Shown in pieces: positions 58,101 to 64,000 of a stretch of DNA of 64,000 bases. Where the stretch lies: the NCBI GenBank assembly GCA_010015675.1, contig ML977045.1, forward strand, positions 17,684 through 81,683. Direction: 5' to 3'. The position numbers and the translations under genes are program-made. Source of the stretch: Byssothecium circinans (lineage: Eukaryota > Ascomycota > Dothideomycetes > Pleosporales > Massarinaceae). Within the stretch, counting starts at the first letter, position 1. Each line of letters opens with the position of its first letter. The notes beneath the pieces are model-generated. The model did no database searches, was not told the DNA's origin, and saw nothing but the letters and a program-made list of their open reading frames with translations.

Positions 58101-59575
58101 ACATGGGCGGATCGAGCTGAAAAAGGCTGAAAGGTTTTCTTCATCGTTTGTACTAAGATGTCTGTTTTTGAGTCGCAGTCGGATGGCTGTTGGGTTTGAA
58201 GCCTTAACTACTGCGCAGCCATAATGCAGATTGACTTTGCCCTATCGTCTTTTAGATCCAGAGCAATAATTTCTATTTCTGAATATGGGGATATTGAGTT
58301 TATAGTGTAATTTATTGGAGGATTGGGCGATTAGTCGGTAATCCATGCATAGTGCTGGGATGGCAAACTATACGATATTTGTAAAGCCAGTTTTCGATAC
58401 TTCAAGCTGGCAGCTCTTGAAGCAATGGAGAAGAAGACGTTCTAGGCTCTTTATTCTACCGATATAAGCAGCACGCGCCATGTTACTGTTTTTGGTGAGG
58501 GGGTGAAAGTAACAAGATTTTGACACCGTGCGCCTGGTTTCTTATTTTTCTTCGAACGACCCTACTCGCATACAGAGTAACTACAACAGCGCAACGTTGC
58601 TCACCGCATGTTCGCTGTCGTTTTCGCTTCCAAGAATAGGTAAAATTAAGCTTCTCCGAAATATCTAAGATGCTTAAACTTAGCTACGGCGACTAGTCAA
58701 AAAACTGCTCAAAGGCGGGCAGGGCGTAAGACCCCTATGCCTAACCTCTCGCATATATTCAATGCTAGCCTCCAAAAATGACTTGGTAAGTTTGAACGGG
58801 AAAAGCCTTTATAATGCGGAATTTGAAAGCATGCCTTTCTTCGTCTTCATCTGCCGCATTTTCTCCATCATGTGGACGACGGCTACCTGGAAATTTCTTC
58901 CTCCGATGGATGCTTCGCGACCGCGGAAATACCCCATCGTGGCTGATGTACTTGGGCGCTTTTGCGGGGATATTCATTGCAGCGCCAGGGCTTTGTATTT
59001 GGAGGATAGCGGTTTTTGATAATGATATGGATGAAGTGTTTGGGTGGCAGTCGTCTGGCGTGTTGAGTCTGAATGAGATTTTGATGTGTGGGGGTGCGAG
59101 CTTTTGGGAGAAGTTCGCTGCGATTATGCCTTATATTTTTTTGGTTTACGCTCAAGATTGCGAACTCGGAGATTTATATAGTTCATGAGTTAGGGAGATT
59201 GAAGACGCAACATCACTACCAGTGCGCTCGAGAGTGAAGGCTATTGGAGGATAAGCGGACTTATGAATTTTTCTAGAGTTCGTGAAGGACGCAATTGAAG
59301 ACCTACGAGTGGCGCTGAGGGGGTTTGAAACTTCGGATAAACGCATTCGAGACGAGACATGAGATATTGTAAGCAATAGTAGGAACGTTTGGAGGAAGGT
59401 TGAAGCAAGGCACGTCTAGAGATCCAAGGTGCGAGAAGAAAATAAGGCAATGTGCAAAAATGAACTGTAACTGAGGTACGCTTTTGCATTCATCAGATTG
59501 CACGATCTTTATTCCTGATCCCTCTACCTTACAAACCCCCTTCATAGTTCTTAAAAACTTCCCTAGAAGCGACCC
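58101..59575. other. Intergenic region with a weak membrane-protein-like ORF
   Basis: Mostly non-coding and AT-moderate. The only item of note is the short frame listed at 58814-59188. The remainder shows no domain. Confidence 0.4.
58814..59188 (+). CDS. Possible small membrane protein (weak)
   Basis: A 124-codon frame with two hydrophobic stretches, WLMYLGAFAGIFIAAPGLCIW and FAAIMPYIFLVYA, that could span a membrane. The first third is Ser/Arg-rich and low in complexity. No family is recognised and there are no splice signals to neighbouring exons. It may be a remnant of an older gene or a chance frame. Confidence 0.2.
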   Translation: MRNLKACLSSSSSAAFSPSCGRRLPGNFFLRWMLRDRGNTPSWLMYLGAFAGIFIAAPGLCIWRIAVFDNDMDEVFGWQSSGVLSLNEILMCGGASFWEKFAAIMPYIFLVYAQDCELGDLYSS

Positions 59576-60525
59576 TCAAATACCGAAGAAAGCGATCTCA
59601 TTAGACTCGTGCGTCGGCACAGAATGTCCAACACCCTGCGCACTGTACCCCACAAGCTGCGCAGTATTTGTATCGCCACTGCCATAAATCGTCTGCGTAT
59701 ATCCGCTCTGGGGCGTATTCATCGCCGTCTTCGATGTCGTAAGACCCAGCACATTACTCCATTGCTTCAAGCTCTCCTGATAATTCGCATACCTCAGCGT
59801 GTTGTCCGAAGTACCATGCCAGATCATCATCCTGGGCCTAGTGCCATTGTAGCCGGGATAGTATCCTCTGGTCAGGTCTCCCCACTGCTGCGCTGTCTTG
59901 GTCAATTGGCCGTTGGCGCAGTTGTTGCTCCAGCCTGGAGGGTCTTGGGTAGCGGTCGAGCCTTGCACAAAGAAGCAGCCGTCGGGCACGCCGGAGTACG
60001 AGGCCGCGGCTTTGAAGACGTCGGGGTACGCGCCGGCCATGACCTGAGACATCATGGCGCCGCTGGAGGTGCCGGTTGTGAAGACTCTTTCTTTATCGCC
60101 GCCATATTTGTCAATGGCGTATTTTACCATGTTGGCGATTGTTTGGGAGTCGCCGCCGCCGTCGTGGCTGAGTGCTGCGCTTGTTGTTAGAAGTGATATT
60201 GAGTGAATTTAGGGACGAACGACTCACAAGCTGTGGATGCGACATCGAAGCACCCACCGCTAGACCTAGAGTTGGGATAGATGACAATGAAGCCCTTCGA
60301 GTTGGCTAGTGGCTGATATTTTGTTGATGATGCATAACCGGTAGCAGATCCCTGGCAGTGGTGGATTGCGACGAGAATGGGAGCGGGCTTCTTCAGCGTG
60401 GTAGGTACGTAGACATACATGCCTAGCTTCGTAGGGCCAGCATTGAAGTCATTGACTTTGGTGGGCGCTTGAGCGCTACCTAGCGTTGCAAGAGCGGCGG
60501 TGGAAAATATCGAGATATACTTCAT
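59576..60525 (-). CDS. Secreted CE1-type esterase (acetylxylan/feruloyl esterase-like)
   Basis: Two exons, 60525-60228 and 60174-59576, are joined by a 53-bp intron (GTGAGT donor, GCGCAG acceptor) and give 298 residues. A signal peptide is evident (MKYISIFSTAALATLGSAQA). The fold is the alpha/beta hydrolase of the PHB-depolymerase/CE1 group: IHHCQGSATGYA oxyanion region, nucleophile elbow GTSSGAM, MIWHGTSDNTLRY, and the catalytic His in VGHSVP near the C-terminus. Paired cysteines (GGCFDVAS, DGCFFV) fit a secreted enzyme. Size matches fungal acetylxylan esterases lacking a cellulose-binding module. The enzyme should deacetylate xylan or release feruloyl groups outside the cell. No other plant-cell-wall gene adjoins it. 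Confidence 0.9.
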
Positions 60526-61398
60526 GTTGGCGGAGCAATGTGTGGTGTTGAACTTCCAGTATCGGGTGTTGGGAGGCTGGACCGAGATCATATAGCCATC
60601 TTGTGTGGACGCATGTGGTGGGGACGGAGTTTTGATTCGGCATCATATACAAACCTTCATTCCTGCTGCGGTTAATGTGAGCCCTTACTCGCTAATCTAT
60701 TTATACACAGCCTTGTCCGGATGTGGAAATCTGGGGAAGTCAAGTATGGGGGAATCTGCAAAAGCCGAGAGTGTATTTGGAGGCCTGAGAGTAATTGGTC
60801 AACCCATGAGCTTGATTCCGTACCCCCGGTGTGCTTAATGTGGATGCGATGATTGTTTGTGTGGAGATGCTTCGGGCCCTCGGCATTGCGAGCACATTTC
60901 ATTTCGGCTGGTTGAGGTGGATAAATTCGACGACCATATCCCCACCCTAAATTGAACGACATCAGTAGGGAAAATAACACTGAATAGCTACTCCTGTATA
61001 TTGTAACTGAAGTGTATGCGAGTATACATAGAGCGACACCCAGGTGGGGCCCATGTCACTACCATAGGTACCTCCTCGCGACCTTGAGGCCTTCCAGAAA
61101 TGTCAGATCATGTCGATCGTCGTTGGCGGAGCCAGTCGTTCATTCGTGGACTTGTTGGATAATATTACGCGATTAAATACGCATACCTGTTAGATGATCA
61201 ATTAGAGATCTTAGTCGACGCTCCCATCGTTCCCACTTCCGATCGACTAACAAACGAAATATCCTATCCCTCCAAGTCGTTTTCCGACTTCAAAGACACC
61301 GGTCGTGATGTCTTGCTATCCACTTCCTCTGAGGTGACAAGCACTTCTTGCTGCTGCCAGATCTTCAATGGCATACCGAACTCGCCGTTGATCTCTTC
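60526..61398. other. Intergenic region, no gene seen
   Basis: Contains the promoter of the CE1 esterase. The short open frames (60605-60838 and 60672-60980) lack domains. No RNA gene is evident. Confidence 0.45.
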
Positions 61399-62440
61399 CT
61401 AGCTCTCCGCCGGACTGATGTCGATAGCGTGAGGGTCTCCCACCCTCTTCGTCACGGTGTCTCGGTGTACCGCTACTGAAGTTTCCATAGGTAAAGTGCA
61501 TCCCCCGCTTCCCTCGCCCCATCGCCTGTTGGGTCGCCAGATGACCTGCCACTGCGAGAGGAAAAGCCACTCGGACCGGACATGCTTTTCAGTACCATAT
61601 TGTATGGTCCAAGTGAGGAGTAGATTGGACGTAATAGTCGCAGTTGAAACCTCTCGAATGTAACAATATATCCAGTGCGTTCCGTAAGGCTGTCTGAGAG
61701 TGTAGTACATTGAACAAGATGGCAGAGAGAATGGTGAAGCCTGCAAGGGCAAAAACGGCAGCGAGCGTGACTCTTAGTTTGGGTGGGGGTCACGAGGCGA
61801 AGAGGGCGCGCATGGGAAAGCTGATGATCATCAAATCGGACGAGATGTTGAAAATTGCGTTTATGATCATGTGGTTGACTTTGGTTGAGAATTGTACTAC
61901 AGGGGAAGGTCAGTCGAAATTTTCGACGTCCGATAATACTGCAGTAGAATTAGGCACGTACAATGTGGCCTGGGTATCTGCCAATAAAGATGGAATAGCC
62001 GACACGAAACGAACCATAACGTGTGCATGATCACGAAGCTGACAGTAACATAGATTGTCGCTACCTGAACACTCTGTGGTGTCTCAGGCTCATACTGTGC
62101 CCATTCATGTTGGCAGTGTGGCAGGTGGTGGGCTCCTCGGGCTACTTGCGTTAGAGTAGAGAAACGGCAGGCTGCCTTTGCAACTCCAGATGACAACCGT
62201 TTGGAGGCGCTCGGCGACCAGGACTCACTTTGATCCAAACACACTGGTCTCGATATCTTCGGGACTGAGGATGATGTTGTGGGCCGGATGGTCAGCATTA
62301 AGGTTCATGTGATAGTTCTACAGAAATCATGTCAAGCTTAACGAATGAGAATGTACACTCTCAATCCAATGATAGCAATCGCCAGGCTGTACCAGACCCA
62401 CATCTCAATAACCAACTACGAAATGGCGCTAAGCGGCCTT
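61399..62440 (-). pseudogene. Rhodopsin-like seven-helix membrane protein, broken
   Basis: On the minus strand, fragments occur in the order of fungal rhodopsin-domain (PTH11-related) integral membrane proteins. They are IEMWVWYSLAIAIIGLRV near 62.4 kb, SPEDIETSVFGSKLVLVAER and WSCKGSLPFLYSN near 62.2 kb, then NAIFNISSDLMIISFPM and LRVTLAAVFALAGFTILSAI near 61.8 kb, then YCYIREVSTATITSNLLLTW near 61.65 kb and a soluble tail. In-frame stops interrupt it: a TGA after FAS near 61.79 kb, others near 62.1 kb and one just before the first helix. The frame shifts near 61.70 kb. Intact relatives have about 350-400 residues and seven helices. Functions in the family are receptor-like and mostly unknown. 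This copy is not functional. Confidence 0.72.
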
Positions 62441-63206
62441 CCCTACCGCGTCGAAAAGGGTTAAGAGGGTATGTTCCTAGTAAAAGTGACCATTAGAAAG
62501 CATTACAATATGGACTCTAAAAATTTTGAGAGGCACTTGCGTATACTATGTGAAGGTGCGAGAGGTGACAAAGCAGCTAGGAACTAGCCTGTACGCTGCG
62601 CAAGTATTCGATAATTAGATATTATCACCGTTTCAAAGGCCGTTGACAGGAAAGCAGCTACGGAGAGGGTGAGAGGCCTTGGATATTCCCCATCATCCAT
62701 CCGTACTACCAACGCTAAGGAAAACCAAAAACTATAAAATATTTCCGCCTAACATGGCATCAAATAATAGTTAAAAAGATTTCTTGTGCCAGATATATGC
62801 CTTAGGTCTCATTAAGTCCCACTCGTGCGTAGCGCCGCCCAGATGAAGTAGAGATGCCCTACTCGCCCCACGAGGCATGGGACGAGCAAAGAGAATAGAG
62901 CCCAAACTGCATATTTTCAGCACCAACTAAAGCCAGCATGTTAGTGGAATTCTAGTATTCAACACGCATCATATTATAACCTGGCTTTAAATGTAGTAGA
63001 TAACGCGCTGCTGTTGAAGCGCAAAGAACCGGACGTGGGGGTGTGGCCCACCATGCGGGTTTCAGGGAGATTGGATTATACTTTCGGAGCGTTTCCCTAG
63101 AACAAAGATACGGCCGTTCGACTACCATAGGATATATATCAGGATTATGCATCAAGGATCCATCAAAAATATAGTTGACTCCTGTGGAAGGGAAGTTCAA
63201 GCACTA
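62441..63206. other. Intergenic region, no gene seen
   Basis: Moderately AT-rich. The frame at 62952-63200 on the minus strand shows no domain. Nothing else is seen. Confidence 0.45.
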
Positions 63207-63545
63207 CGGAGGTGCTTAACAACCTATGGGGCCGGTGGTCGGTGCTCATGAGTAGGGCCGAGTTTGGCCGTTAGTAGTGCCGAATAGCGCCCAAATAAAG
63301 CTTAAGACCTTTACCTTTCCTTTAATAAAAGCCCTGTTTACACGATTTTAACGTGTACTAGTAAATAGAGGGTAAAATTATACCTTAGAGCCTTTATTTC
63401 TACCTTTTTACGACTACTTTAGTGAATAAATACCTATATATTTACTACTTTGCACAGACCAGGCGTTCTTTGGCGCTTCTCGGCCGAAGTCGGCCCTACT
63501 TAGTAAGCACCTACCACCGGCCCCATAGGTTGTTAAGCACCTCCG
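63207..63545. mobile_element. 339-bp MITE with TA target sites
   Basis: A long inverted repeat opens CGGAGGTGCTTAACAACCTA at the left. Its reverse complement closes the element at the right. The first 35 nt match perfectly and similarity continues to about 65 nt. TA flanks both sides (63205-63206 and 63546-63547). The interior is AT-rich with no coding capacity. Size, terminal repeats and TA targets fit a non-autonomous Tc1/mariner-type MITE. Its ends do not match the four pogo-type elements at 21.8-53 kb. Confidence 0.92.
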
Positions 63546-64000
63546 TATGTTTTTGAGCGTTTGTTATCGAACATCATTAGTGCGCATTTGTTGCCCCCTC
63601 CACATTTGCAAACATAGTTGAAACGTCTTCTTCTTCGTCTCGTGTCTCAGTATCGTGGGGCCGTACAGCTCCTCCAACACCCTGATCTTCTCCCACCCGT
63701 TGGTATCTTTCTCCTGTGTTTTAGTGATTACCGTTTAGCTCAAACTCCGTGCATAAGCGAAGTCTGCACATGCAGTGATTGACCGCTGGAAATCTGTTCT
63801 GTCGTCGGAGTGTACTGAACAGTACATGCAGAGATCCTACAAAAATGTGATGCTTTGGTAGCTTCCTGACAAACCTGTTTAAGAAACATGGCAAGTCGCC
63901 GCCTAAGAGCCGAATCTGTTGTATGTGCATTGCTTCTACGCATGTCGAGAAAAAAACGTTCCCCATGTTAGCTTTTGTTGCCTTGATGGACGATATAGCA
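63546..64000. other. Right-edge sequence, no gene seen
   Basis: Short minus-strand frames at 63721-63966 lack any recognisable domain. The window ends here, so a partial gene cannot be ruled out. Confidence 0.4.

Overview
The window is filamentous ascomycete (Pezizomycotina) DNA. The evidence is short GT-AG introns of about 46-190 bp with CTAAC-like branch sites, a Zn2Cys6 regulator, a CE1 esterase, and long AT-rich blocks whose repeat copies differ almost only by C-to-T and G-to-A transitions. That last pattern is the signature of repeat-induced point mutation (RIP). Normal-GC, gene-bearing DNA lies at about 2.4-20.4 kb and 53-63 kb. These two blocks flank a transposon graveyard at 20.4-53 kb. 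Another AT-rich stretch opens the window and holds a 17-bp minisatellite.

Left gene block: a calcineurin-like metallophosphoesterase (+), a low-complexity two-exon protein (-), two large divergently transcribed genes of unrecognised function (6.5-9.1 kb - and 9.5-13.7 kb +) that both carry apparent reading-frame lesions, a three-exon Zn2Cys6 transcription factor (-), and an AlkB-type 2-oxoglutarate/Fe(II) dioxygenase (-). Right gene block: a frame-broken pepsin-type aspartyl protease (+), a 106-aa protein resembling the dimeric ABM fold (+), a 420-aa F-box-like protein (+), a secreted CE1 esterase (-), a broken rhodopsin-like seven-helix membrane protein (-), and a 339-bp MITE.

The transposon block can be read as nested layers. 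A Tc1/mariner relic is followed by three pogo/Fot1-type elements packed head to tail, which share single TA dinucleotides. The third (terminal inverted repeats at 26085 and 50715) is split inside its transposase frame by a composite element of about 22.5 kb, here called X. X carries a Helitron-type Rep/helicase gene (+), an unknown gene (-) and a degraded histone H3-like gene (+). X was later hit by a Ty3/gypsy element (LTRs 33573-34034 and 39860-40321) and a Ty1/copia element (LTRs at 40675 and 46845-47012, target duplication ATCTA). Removing the gypsy element and one target-site copy restores an open frame in the unknown gene. A fourth pogo-type element closes the block. Its 5' transposase end is still open.

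The observations most worth following up are the mobile-element-borne histone H3 relative with its long loop 1, the recurring paired heptamers (CTAATAC/GTATTAG) confined to element X, the shared-TA array of pogo elements, and the decaying divergent gene pair at 6.5-13.7 kb. All calls are by eye from sequence. Exon borders are inferred from splice signals and frame continuity, and no database search was run.
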